This document shows positions 1 to 13,847 of a stretch of 64,000 bases of DNA, one piece after another. Below the pieces are notes generated by a model. It did not search any database. It was not told where the DNA came from and was given only the letters and a program-made list of their open reading frames with translations. The stretch is from Cristatella mucedo. Its lineage: Eukaryota; Bryozoa; Phylactolaemata; Cristatellidae. The stretch's first letter is position 1. Each line of letters begins with the position of its first letter. The position numbers and the translations under genes are program-made. The stretch spans positions 3,370,501-3,434,500 of the forward strand of contig WPIO01000005.1 of assembly GCA_009760855.2 (NCBI GenBank). Direction: 5' to 3'.

Positions 1-2600
1 GCGTAGGAAGTGCGGATCAAAAGTCAGCGAGCTGGCAGGAAGCCGGCGGGCGCCTTGGCGATATGTCTGGGCTCCTTTCCTTAGGCGTCACGGCACCGAT
101 AGCAAAAGTTCCGATGCAGTTTACAATTCGTACGAACCTACATACGGTCTTACTCGCAATGTGAGTCTGTCTTCTTATCTATCAATCGTAAGTTCTATTG
201 CATTCGCTCGTTCTCCAAGAGAGAAAAGACCAGCACGACGTCCACTCAATAACTACAACATGTCAACACCGGCCGTCCTCCGCCAGCCTATGGGGGGGGG
301 GCGCTCGGCTAGCCAGCGAGCGCCCCGCGAGGACGGTAGGCGATCCCTTAGTTGTGGAGCACCGAAGCCTGGCACCTAGACCCTCTATTCAACAGTGCTT
401 GAGTATACGATTCATCTCAGCGACGTGCGGACTCGCAAACAATTCACGACTAGCGAGGCCAAACGCCGAATCGCAACCAATGGACACGTGGGTTGCGGTC
501 GACTTCTGGCCCTGAAAATCGATTTCCGGGTCGCCGAGTGTGAAGGCCATTGCTCCTATCGTGTCGCGGTTTGCGGAGCTTTACCGTCACCAGGCAAGCG
601 AGCGGCGAAGCCTTCTCGCGTACCGAGCCTCAGCACGCCGTCGACGGCATCAGGTAATGCTTCCGGTGTGCTTGCCTCACTCTGTCAACTGCGTTTGGTA
701 GGTTTGCCGAGCCTAGTGCCCACCGGCTGGTCTGTGGGGCCCCTATTTCCGAAAGTGCCGCAAACTCGCTGACGCGCTTCTGCCTACTGTCCTACCATGC
801 CCCGGACATTAAGCTTATAAAGGCCAGCGAGGTCCATCAAACGACTTTTCTTACACGCACATAGCACGCTGAGCAGACTGCGATTTATTGGCTGTAGCGG
901 AGCGGATGCACAGATAGCGGATGCAGCACAGCTCCGGGCACGCACGTGTTGCAGGGTCGCGGTACTTGTTTTCTGCTGCGCCGTCAGGCATGCGCTGGTT
1001 TCCCCATAGCGTTGTTACGCGTTCAGCAGCAAATCGCTTCGCAGCTTGGTGTAGATGGCACAATTCGCAGCCGGTCAAGCCTAGAGCTGCATCGACTCGT
1101 TTCGATATTGGGATTAGATCTCTTGTCTATTTTCGGGAGAGGCGACACACTCGCTAGCGATCTCGCTGCCAGTCGCCCAGGATTGGCTGGCGATCCCACC
1201 CGGTTGAATGCACCAGTCTGTCCTTAATCGTCGTGCGCAGTTTTTACTGCTGCCCGAAAACGACGCTCGCAAAGTGCTAGGTATAGTGTAATAACTTCCG
1301 AGTGAGATTCGGCATTCGCGTACATTCATTGGTCGAACATACTGTGTTAGTCATTGGGGCCAGCCTGCTAATAGTCAAGATTCCACTCAGCAGGCCGGTG
1401 TCGAGGTTTGGGGAGGACGTCCACCGGATTGTGTTGATTGGTTTGACTGCCCAAACTCGGCTGGCTCCAACAGCTCGAATCGAATCTCGGTGAACACTAA
1501 CTTGCCGATGCTGATTTACTAAATAAACCAGTTGCCCTACCAACGCATAAGATGGGCTCTTGAGCTTATCTCACTGTGAATGGATTTCAATTTTGACTGG
1601 AGCCCTTTGGTCAGGCCTGGTTAACTGTTGAGCTTGTCCCAGCTTCTTCAGCTTTGTGCCCCGATTCACCCATTTTTCACTAAACTGCGATTGGCATGTG
1701 CCAGCAAGGTGCTGAATGGTAAATACGGGGCTTTTCATTTTACTTACCGCTGAAATACACCCGCACCTTTTAGAATGATGATAGGGGAGAGAACACTGGA
1801 CCATTCTGACCATGCCATATCACTGGAAAAAATTGGAATTAGCACTTGCCATATGTGTTCACAGATCGGCATGACATCCTTGTGGTACGAGCGTTTAAAT
1901 ATTTTCCCACCTTGGTTAGTCCGAGCTTTCAATGTTTTAAGCTGCTATATTGGAACTGGTTATGGTGTTCCTTGTTACGTTTGGATACTTGGTTATGTTT
2001 TTTTACTTGCTCACGTAGATTGGAAAGTGCATCTCTAATCTATCGAGCATATGATGAGGTATATTGATATTCCTTATATGTTGCTACCTTGATACTTATG
2101 GAAGTTTCCTTTAAGTCATTTTTCTGGCAAGAGCTCCTAGTTGTGCTGGCTGTCGTTTGACGTGCTATCAGGCTCACTATCCAGTCAGGTTTCACTTGCA
2201 ATCACAGCATGCTGCTAGTATGTTGCCAAGACAGGGTCTTTTGTTTGGCACGTGTTCCTGTGATGGTGCAGCATTGTACCATCATCATCATCATTATTGC
2301 TGGGCTGTGGTGCCGGTAAATTTGGTACCAGATGAGCGTGGAGTCATTGGCAGTGCCAAGAAGCGGTTATGTGCATTTTGAGAGCCACGATCTAAGTGCA
2401 GAGTTTTGTCTAGAAGTCGTCGTGAGGCAACGCTGGTAGGAGTCGATGAGACTACGGTGATCAGCCGGCTCCATCTCTCTATAAGTCTCGAACTAAGCTC
2501 ACGAGAGGATGTTGCCCGGGGGGGGGCTTCGTGGCACTTCTTGGCCTCTATAGTCCATACTGATCGCCACTCTCTGAACTTGCTATCTGTATTCGTGTGA
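1..2600. other. Left flank, no gene recognised; CpG-richer first 1.3 kb
   Basis: Six-frame reading shows only short frames without family signatures. The first 1.3 kb is richer in GC and CpG than the 2-11 kb that follows, with many CG steps between about 290 and 780. This could be an unmethylated promoter region, possibly for a non-coding first exon of the IPMK gene downstream, but no core promoter can be assigned. A short ATC run lies near 2281-2297. Confidence 0.4.
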
Positions 2601-3642
2601 GTCTAGCTTAATGTGGCTCGGGCTGTTTGTTACCTTAGTTGAATAGGTCTAATCAGTCAGTGAATTGGTTTGATGAATTGCCAGCACAACACATTATCGT
2701 CTCGAGTGGGTAAATCCTGAACTCTCATGGTTACAACGCTCAAGTACTCTTCCTGTTTGAGTTCCTAGTCAGTATATGATGCTGCTAATTGTGCAATCCT
2801 TTGCAGACCTGTTTATGTCCAGCTGACTGGCAGAATTGTTGGTGTCCATTGCAATTGTGGCTAAGGTTCTAAGTGTCTTTGCATTTATGTGCAGCTAGGT
2901 CTTGCTCGACTATGTTGCATGATTAAAGGATCCAATATCTTGGGGTGGAGTATTCATGAAACCTCACCGAGTCCGTGTGAAGCTGAGCTGGCTTCTATTC
3001 GATGCACATGGCTTGCTATCCTCTCGGGTACCTGGCCGGCTTAGTAATTTGCTTCTGTTGCATTCAGTTTTGATATGAATATCTGACTCTGTTCATCCAC
3101 TTCATAAAATGCAACTGATCTTTAATCGGTGTGCATTCTCCCATCTGGAAAACGAATGTGATTGCGCCATCTGTTTGCACCCAATCACCGGTTCGTCTGT
3201 TCAATAACCGGTTTCTGCTGGCACAGATTTGGACTGCACCATAGGCTCCAGTCACTCTTTAAGTTTATTTGCTCAAATATCTGGCTTGGCATTCTTCTAC
3301 TGTGGACAAATCGTATGCATTTAGGTCACAGCTGCACCTGCTACACAATTGGCCTTGAGCGGCCGGGCCACATTGTTGAGCAGGCTCAAAGCTTTGTGTT
3401 TCCAAGTGATGGGCGAGTCCATATTATTATGCTAATACTGCAGCCGTTGAATGCCTGTATAGATTCGTGGCCCGATGCTAGGGTGACCAAACAGCTTGTC
3501 TCAAATACATTGCTATGCCTTAGCTCTTCGGTCCTCAAAGCCGAGTACAGCAATGGACAATGACACTCCCTAGCACCGGCTGCTTGCCCTGAGTAGGGAA
3601 CAGTCGGTTATCTAGGCTCGTGATACCTTTTTTAGGTTTACT

Positions 3643-3690
3643 ATTACATTACTATGCAGGCAGGATATTACATTACTACGCAGGCAGGAT
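3643..3690. repeat. Two-copy 24-bp tandem repeat
   Basis: Two adjacent 24-bp units, 3643-3666 and 3667-3690, each starting ATTACATTACTA and ending GCAGGCAGGAT, differ at one position. It is a recent small tandem duplication in non-coding sequence. Confidence 0.8.
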
Positions 3691-4321
3691 ATCAATGAGT
3701 CTGCTTGTTTTGGCAGCTGTTGCCAAGGAACAAGCTGCATGACCACTAGATTGTCACTGCGTATGTAGATGGTGTCCAGAAGGGCCGGCTTTTTCTTATT
3801 TGCAAAGCAATGCTTTGAGTTCGATTTAGCACGAGTTAGAGATGTGACACGTTACGTTAGCGAACGTGTGCAGGGCGTCTTTATATGTCCGACCTGGTGC
3901 CGGCATCCGGAACCGCCGGAAACTGCCACCTGATTCCGTCGAGTGTTGCCTTCTTGTGTGCTCTTGAGGCGTGAGCTTGTTGATATGTGTGTGTGAGAAC
4001 GTGCCTGAGTACGGCAGGGCCACATATATGTGTGTGCACCTACGATGTGCACCTACGAGGATAGCTACATGCCACCGTGTTGCACGGTTATCTGTTTGTT
4101 AGCCACATTGCTCTGCCTCGCAACGATTTGTACTACTTGTGGAATACGAACACTTAAGTCTGCCTCTTTGTGCCCTTTCCCTAAATATGCCTAGTGGTCA
4201 AATTTTGCAGCAGGTGCACCTGCTTGTGCTTGCTGTACTTGTGTGTGCTTCCTATGTCCAAGCATGTATAATGTGTATTTTCGTGTGCATCTGTGTGTCT
4301 TTGAGTGTATATGCAGGTTTG

Positions 4322-4322
4322 T

Positions 4323-4378
<56 letters not shown>
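4322..4378 (+). repeat. (GT)n microsatellite
   Basis: A nearly pure GT run of more than 20 units, preceded by interrupted GT-rich sequence from about 4230. The long Cys-Val and Thr-His frames across it are artefacts of the dinucleotide repeat. Confidence 0.95.
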
Positions 4379-6204
4379 ACGTGTGTGCGTTAGGTTTGTA
4401 CTTCTGCCGATGTGAGTTTTACGAGCAGGTGGAAAGTTATGTGCAGGCGCATGTGTGCAGGCGCCTGCAGTACCTGTCATTCTAGCATATGTAAATATGG
4501 CAATGCTCTTTAGCTTGGCATGCGTTTGGTATTTATCAGCTCCCGGTGGTGCAAAGACTTAATGTAAAATGTCGTTTTGTCGTTATATACACAAGGTTCT
4601 GTATGTCAGGTGTCTTAGCTCTTGTTAGCAGTAAATACCAGATTGGGACCTTATTATGATCACTTAAACCTGGCTACCCACAATGGAATTATGTGCCTAT
4701 CTTTGGCTATATAGCAGTGTGTATTTTAAGCTTGCCAGGCTATTTCGGTCTGGCCCATTTCGTGCCTACTGCCATTATTACCTTAAAGCTCAGGCTACAA
4801 TAGCCGTTCGAGGATGAAAGGTCAAATAGCCATCTGTTTCTTGCAAAGGAATCAAGGACCCATTGCCACATCACTGAGCTTTGATGAGCAGGGTTTGTCA
4901 GGTTTCTACATGGCGGCTGTCCTCAGCACGACGACTTAATAAAGAACGCTGCCTACCACGGAGCAACCACTGGAGGATGAACCGCTAGACACGAAATTTT
5001 CGAGCAGGGGGCAGCTGTAAGAAAGGTAGCACAAGTCACCCACTGGGGCTCCCTGGTACAGGAGTTGAAATGAAATGGCGGTTTCGAAGTAGTGCACCAA
5101 ACAAGAAGAAGGTATCAAGTCATGCGTGCGTACATGCGATGGTCTGATGCTTCAAATGAAACAGGTACAGCAGGTTAGTGTAACCGAAGGGTATCTGGAT
5201 CTGATTGTAAAATGCGGCAATTGGTTACCAGATTGGTTGAAAAATAAATATATCGGTGTATGATTGGCTGCTGCAAGACAAACACAGGTGACGGTCTCTG
5301 TGCTGTACAAGCATCAAGGCCCATTGCTTTTTTCAGCGGCTGCCTTTTCCTGTGCACCTGAATAGAGCAGACCTGTATAAACTTGCAAAGCAAATGCACT
5401 CCATCATGCAACAGCACCCATTGAAAGGGCGCGCCGAGCTTTTTCACATCTGCATTACACTCGGTGCTGACCATGCAGTGCTGCTATTTGGGATCTGGCT
5501 CACGAATAGCAGGCCTGCCTCTTGCTAGGGCATGGGTCGCACCTCCTTTTTCACCATATGCCCTCCATTTATGACATGCGAAGCTGTGCTTCCGAGTGCT
5601 TTGGAATTGCACCAGAGCCTACTGTCCTAGAAGTTTCGAAGGAGTGTGCCATAGCTCTGCCGTCGGAAAGGATGGAGGCAGTGTTTATGCATTAGTACCG
5701 ATGGCTGCCCTGGCACAGGAGTGCTTGTGCCGGTTCAGTGGAGCCACTATCGAGGCCCGAGCAGCAAGCCTTGCCAAGCCCACAGGCTCCCCTCTTCCAA
5801 ATGCCCAAGAAGTACCATTTATATAAGGGGAATGATCACTGCTGCTCACGGTTCATGACATTATGGTGTTGTAATTGCTGGCTGATCTGGCTTGCCTAGA
5901 CCAGAGGCTGTTAAGGTGGAGACATGCCCCCAGGCGAAAATTAATTAACATTGCACCTGTTATAGCTTAATGAGGCTCATCACCTCCTTGCTGCTCTCTC
6001 AGCTTCAGTTAGTTGATTCAATAAGGTAGTGCAGCAAGGCTGCTACACTGCAGTCATAGTTGCTAGAGATTTGAACACAGCCGTTGCATGCCAAATCTCA
6101 CAAAGAGGGACACGTGGTGTTTGCACACGGTGTGTGTTTGTATGCTCACACCTGAACACGAGTGTGTTGGGCTCACGTGTGTTGGGGCCCCGTGGGTCTA
6201 TTCG

Positions 6205-8379
<2,175 letters not shown>

Positions 8380-8380
<1 letters not shown>

Positions 8381-8900
8381 CACTCGGCACCGGTTTCTGG
8401 GCTTTAGGTGCATAGAAACTGAATGCACTGCCTCCAAAGGCATTGAGTTTGGTTAGGGGACAGCTGACCGACCGTAGTCATTGGAGCAGGTCGTCCATGG
8501 TAGCTTAAGAAGCAAGGAGTTCGGATAGGCAAGCCAGATGAAGGGAATGGTGCGAATTGACGTGGATGATGACTGACGGGACCTTGGAGTCGGTGAGCTG
8601 CTTATGTCGAGCCAGTGAAGATTAGTGAGAAGTGGTGTCACAGTTACTTTCACGACAGACAAGCTTAGTTCTCGAGCTCTGTACCATCTGTAAGCAGTTG
8701 ATTGCTCAGGTAGGGACACTTTCAAGTTTAAGGCTTAATTTGGCTCCCCTACCATCATCTAGGCTCACCTGACTCTAGAGGTGCCAAGGTCATCTAGCAA
8801 AATGTCGTTTTGGAATGAGATGCCTTGCAACAGTTGGAAAGCAGGAGAAATGCTGGCAGAGCCAATTGTTTTTGAGGGTGGTGCTTTTCAGCTTGCTAAT
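8380..8900 (-). mobile_element. LINE family A, strongly decayed fragment
   Basis: The + strand carries weak but ordered matches to the reverse complement of family A: a block like the 'colinear GGCTTT..GCA..CTCCAAAGG' segment near 8400-8450, ACGACAGACAAGC near 8653, and GGCAGAGCCAATT near 8855. These come in the same order as in the well-preserved copy at 40.3-42.3 kb. The many indels make it one of the oldest copies in the window. Confidence 0.6.
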
Positions 8901-9087
8901 GACATTAGGTTCTCTCTAGCACCAAGATATTCCCCTGGTCTGCGTTGCACTAAGATGGACTTTAGTCCCACAAAATGCTCCCCAGCCGGCTATTAGTAAG
9001 ACAGATGTCACACAGCATTGAATAGATTCAAAATTAACGACAGAAAAGAGACGGTGGGGGGAGCTTTATATTATACCCCCTCTATAT

Positions 9088-10197
<1,110 letters not shown>

Positions 10198-10200
10198 TCT

Positions 10201-10984
10201 CTTTACCTCATTCCCTGGATCCAGTTACAGTAGAGAAAAAGGCAGGAGGTTGGTGAGCAGAATGATGAAGGAGAAGAAAAACAAAGGAAGAGCAGTAGTC
10301 AAGGAGAGGCATGTAGCCTTGGCACAGAGAAGCCTTGTAAATAGGTCTGAAGTAGTTTGAGAATTGTGGAGCTTAATGGCCAGTGGCCAACAGGTTGGAG
10401 ATGCAAGTTGGGAATTGGTGGTCACCTGTAGAAAGAGATATGTGTGTCGTTAATTGCAGGCAGTATCGTTGTGGGGTATCAGTTCGAAGGGGTATGGGTT
10501 AGAGTCTGACTTGGCTTTACTTTGTGCTGTCTTATTTTTGTACCAACCTCAGAAGGTCAATCTAGACTCAAGTTTCCTCCGTGAATACGTCTTGGCCCAG
10601 GCTCGGATGCTACTAAGCTCCACAACGCTTCAAGAGGCAAGTGCCGATAATAATACGTCACTAATGGTTCACTAATGATATTGCGCAAAAGTGCTAATAA
10701 TATTGGTCAATTAGTTTTATTTGATTGACTACCTATTCACCAGGTAAGTTGCCAGGAGCAGATGAATGTTCGGTCATTTGGGATTGACTCTGCTAAGAAG
10801 GTTCAGCGGCCAACAAGATCGGCTCCTTCCATGTGAGTGGGGCCATGCTTACAAAGGAGAAGCTCTAATTGAAGTAGTAGCTACTTGAATTAGTTGTTCC
10901 TGGTACAAGTAGTTAATGTGGGACAGCATATGTTTTAATATGGGCCCATATGTCTCATCCATTCTATAATATACATGCATATAT
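10201..10984. other. Non-coding stretch upstream of IPMK
   Basis: A 73-codon frame at 10454-10675 is open, but it matches no family I recognise and has no paired splice sites that would join it to IPMK. Otherwise nothing was seen. Confidence 0.4.
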
Positions 10985-10987
10985 CCA

Positions 10988-11062
10988 CTGCCTCTCGTGG
11001 CATATGTGAAGCACCTGAATTGAGATTAAGTTCTCTTAGGGTGCTATACAGATGAATTATAT
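10988..11062 (+). mobile_element. SINE family S2, 3' tail fragment
   Basis: The segment GCATATGTGAAGCACCTGAA followed by the inverted AGCACC/GGTGCT pair and GATGAATTATAT matches the tail of the more complete S2 copy at 39.03-39.18 kb (- strand). The tRNA-like head is lost or too decayed to see. The tail has the stem-loop layout of the family A LINE tail. Confidence 0.7.
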
Positions 11063-11185
11063 CATAAGCATCTTTGCTGTTCGGTCTGTGCATGTAGCTG
11101 GCTGTGCAATCTCATCACTTATCCTTGAATGAGACTGCTCCAGTGATGGTTAGACCTTTGGCTTGATGTTTGTCATAGTTCTATG

Positions 11186-11358
11186 GCGACCGTGATGGCA
11201 TACTAGGTAAGGGTGTTGCTTTTCACGACCTCGATCCCGAGGTAGTGGGTTCGAATCCTGCAGTGGGCGATCCTTTATCGCTGCTGCAAGCGGTCGTGAT
11301 AGCCGTAAAGGCTTTTCTGTTGCCATACAAAAGAGGCTGTTAAATCAGCTAGTATTTA
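11186..11358 (+). mobile_element. tRNA-derived SINE, family S1, copy a
   Basis: The head carries an A-box-like TGGCATACTAGG near 11196 and a perfect B box GGTTCGAATCC at 11248-11258, as in an RNA polymerase III promoter. A family-specific body follows (GGGCGATCCTTTATCGC, AGCCGTAAAGGC, AAGAGGCTGTTAAATCAG). The flanks TTCTATG at 11179-11185 and 11359-11365 look like a 7-bp target-site duplication. Related copies lie at 27.0 (-), 28.0, 48.4 (-) and 54.75 kb. It is not a functional tRNA gene: the acceptor-stem pairing and length do not fit. Confidence 0.85.
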
Positions 11359-11830
11359 TTCTATGCCAGTGGCTGCTGCGTACTTGGTTCATCCTGTCTC
11401 GATCAGCTATAGCAAGGTAGGTAGTTGCTCAACTTGTGTCTTGCACCAAGTCATGATAGGTCCTTGTATGTTGGCCACACAGCTAACATTTCAGCCCCTT
11501 CCATATTGCCACCCCACCACGCTTTCTCCAATAGATTTTTAAATGTTGTAATAAGGCTGGTTGCTTAGAAATGTCTAAATTGACCGTGAACATGAAAACA
11601 AGCAGTTATTGTCCACTAGCCACTGTTGCGGCTCATCCTCCTTGCCTCCAGATTAGCTGTGCTGACGTCATGAGTTGGCAAAAAATACGAATCTGACTGG
11701 TACGCGCTAGTAATTGCTAGCCATCCAAAGTTTAACTGCGTGGTACAGCCCTTCCCCAAATGGGTGTGCCTTACATTTGCGAATTGGCATATTGAACTAT
11801 CGCGGTATTCTTGTGTTTCTATTTCATTTT

Positions 11831-11922
11831 AGGCCTACCGGATCTTGACATTCCATTATATTCTGGAAGAAGTAGTACAACCATCCTTTTGTCTGCTGAA
11901 ATCAGTTGTTGCCCCAGCAACC
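11831..11922 (+). promoter_or_regulatory. Probable 5' UTR acceptor and leader of IPMK
   Basis: A pyrimidine-rich tract followed by ATTTTAG at 11826-11832 is a good 3' splice site just upstream of the first recognisable IPMK coding exon. It implies an upstream non-coding exon, not located. The IPMK frame stays open through the leader, with an earlier ATG at 11845. The ATG at 11923 has the better context (GCAACCATGA) and starts close to the conserved region. Confidence 0.5.
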
Positions 11923-12043
11923 ATGACCAAGGAACATACTGCGCTTTGCGACAGCCTTCCACCAATCCCCAAGGGTTTAATACCGCTGCAAAACCAGCTG
12001 GCTGGCCATATCTTTGGAGACAAGGATAATGTAGATATTTATG
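11923..12043 (+). CDS. IPMK: IPMK coding exon 1
   Basis: Encodes residues 1-40 and the first base of codon 41. The conserved stretch is [13 protein letters not shown], which corresponds to the N-terminal 'PLxNQVAGHxxG' of IPMKs. The donor is G|GTATGT at 12044. The alternative in-frame start at 11845 would add 26 residues. Confidence 0.88.
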
Positions 12044-13386
12044 GTATGTAAATTTTGTATTAACATCAATCTGGCTTTCATTCATTTTGAACCTTTCAGC
12101 AGACATTATGTTTCATTCGTTAATTTTATTTTGGTTGCTGATGTGCTTTTGTCATAACAAAAACTTTATTTTACCGTATATAAGCCCCTTTCTCCAAAAT
12201 TTTGGATCAGATGATGGAGAGGGGGCTTATATATAGAAAGTTACTTTTTTGTTTTAATATTGTGGTGAACAACGTACCTGCTTCGAATGCCACCCAACAA
12301 AGATTAACTGGTCACCAAAATGTGTTCCGTATGCTTGTTTATCAACATCATTCCTGATACAGAGGATAGTGATAGTGACATGAGTGATAAGTATGAGTTT
12401 TGATATTGAATAAAAATACTTTTTCCATAAAAATGGTTCATAATTTAGAAGGCCTGTACACAGTAAAATATGGTAATTGAAAGTAAGTAAGGGGCCTGCA
12501 TGGAATCTTGCTTTTCATTTGATTACATTACACTGACTTGACCATGCACTGAAGCAATGTTAGAAAATTCTATGCTAATACAAGCAAGCCAAAAAAGGTA
12601 AGCTGTAGATGCGAAAATGGAGCACTCACTGGGGTTATCATAGTTTGTTTATTCAGACCCTGTTGGTGGTGATCGTTTCTTTCAAAGTTCTTACGCTGAC
12701 CCAGAAGGCTTGCCACGGCTTGGCTCCTTCTTACCTAGCTGAACTGCTGCACCAGTTTCAGCCTGTTCGCATCCTCAGGTCCTGTGTGGACAATAAATTA
12801 GCTGTTCTGTTCCTCTGCTTAAAGACCGTTGGCCGCAGAAGCTTTAGCTCTGCAGGTCCTAGACTGTGGAACTCGCTTTCATGGTTCTTACACAACGACA
12901 ACTACTCTCCTGCTGCCGACTATGGCTCATCATTTTCAGCAGTCCTGAGCTGCTACTTCCATGCTACTCACTACCTCCATTGCTTTCCTGACTCTGCTAT
13001 GCTTCCCACTTTCTCTTTGTTGCGTGAGACGAAGTCTGTTGGCTACCGAATGCGTACCGAAAGCCGCATAGGCTGTGAGTGCGCTACACAAAACTCTCCT
13101 GCGTAACACCCACATAGGCTTGATGGCTTTGTGGAGTTACACAAGGAGATACATTACATTGCTGCTAGCCCCGTTGGCCATCGGGCAAAAAACTAATAGA
13201 GGCAAAAGATGTACACGATAATGCGTTCCAAAACTTGCCTTTGTTTCTTTTTTTGCGTCCTGAATGTTGTATTGTTTGTACCTTTGGCTATGTTTCATTG
13301 CTACGTTTGATGCCTTAAGTGTCATGAGTATGTTTAATTTGCATCGACATCTCAATGCAACTTTGCATTAACTGCTAATGCGTGAG

Positions 13387-13428
<42 letters not shown>

Positions 13429-13799
13429 CGTGATCCGTACCTTCTCAGTCGTTTGTCATTGCCTGGTTGTGACCACAGCTGGACTAGAAGCTCAACAGTT
13501 GCCTCGCGACGTCAATTGCTCTCACTTTAATGTTCCTTGTTTCTCTGGCCCGGCTATCTGAAATACTTGCTTATCAGGCTTCCCAAATACCGCCTGCTTA
13601 TCTGACTACGCCCGAGTGATTTGGAGGTAAATAAAAGTGTCATTGAGTGTTGTTAACCAAAATTCCCAGAATAATGCACTCTACTCCACCTAAGGATAAT
13701 AAGAATGAACAAAAGCATTTCCGCATAATAATTGTCTGTCTGTCTCTCTCTCTCCCGTGTCTCTGCACGGTGTGTATGTGTGTGTGTCTCTCTAATATA

Positions 13800-13847
<48 letters not shown>

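Larger units (their letters stand above)
2601..6200. other. Intergenic sequence without a recognised gene
   Basis: No open frame resembles a known protein. The stretch holds a two-copy 24-bp tandem repeat (3643-3690) and a GT microsatellite (about 4322-4378). Nothing else stands out apart from A/T-rich single-copy sequence. Confidence 0.5.

Noticed and set aside
395-772. 125-codon + strand frame in the CpG-rich left flank
   Set aside because: Overlaps other frames of similar length, has no family signature and has Arg/Ser/Pro-rich composition typical of random GC-rich sequence.
4139-4485. Frames of 80-100 codons rich in Cys-Val or Thr-His over the GT tract
   Set aside because: They are produced by the dinucleotide repeat. 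The same holds for frames at 6.7-7.0, 9.1-9.5 and 27.3-27.8 kb, and for Leu-Ser/Arg-Glu frames over the CT repeat at 10.0-10.2 kb.
10454-10675. A possible upstream exon with an AG|GCAAGT-type donor near 10637
   Set aside because: The peptide matches nothing I know, and neither phase nor homology links it to IPMK.
11186-11258. A tRNA gene suggested by good A and B boxes
   Set aside because: The box sequences continue into a repeated body shared by five copies and the acceptor stem does not pair, so it is the head of a SINE.
12609-13106. A 165-codon + strand frame that looks like a small gene
   Set aside because: All but its first 20 or so codons are the C-terminal end of LINE B ORF2, repeated in several other copies in the window.
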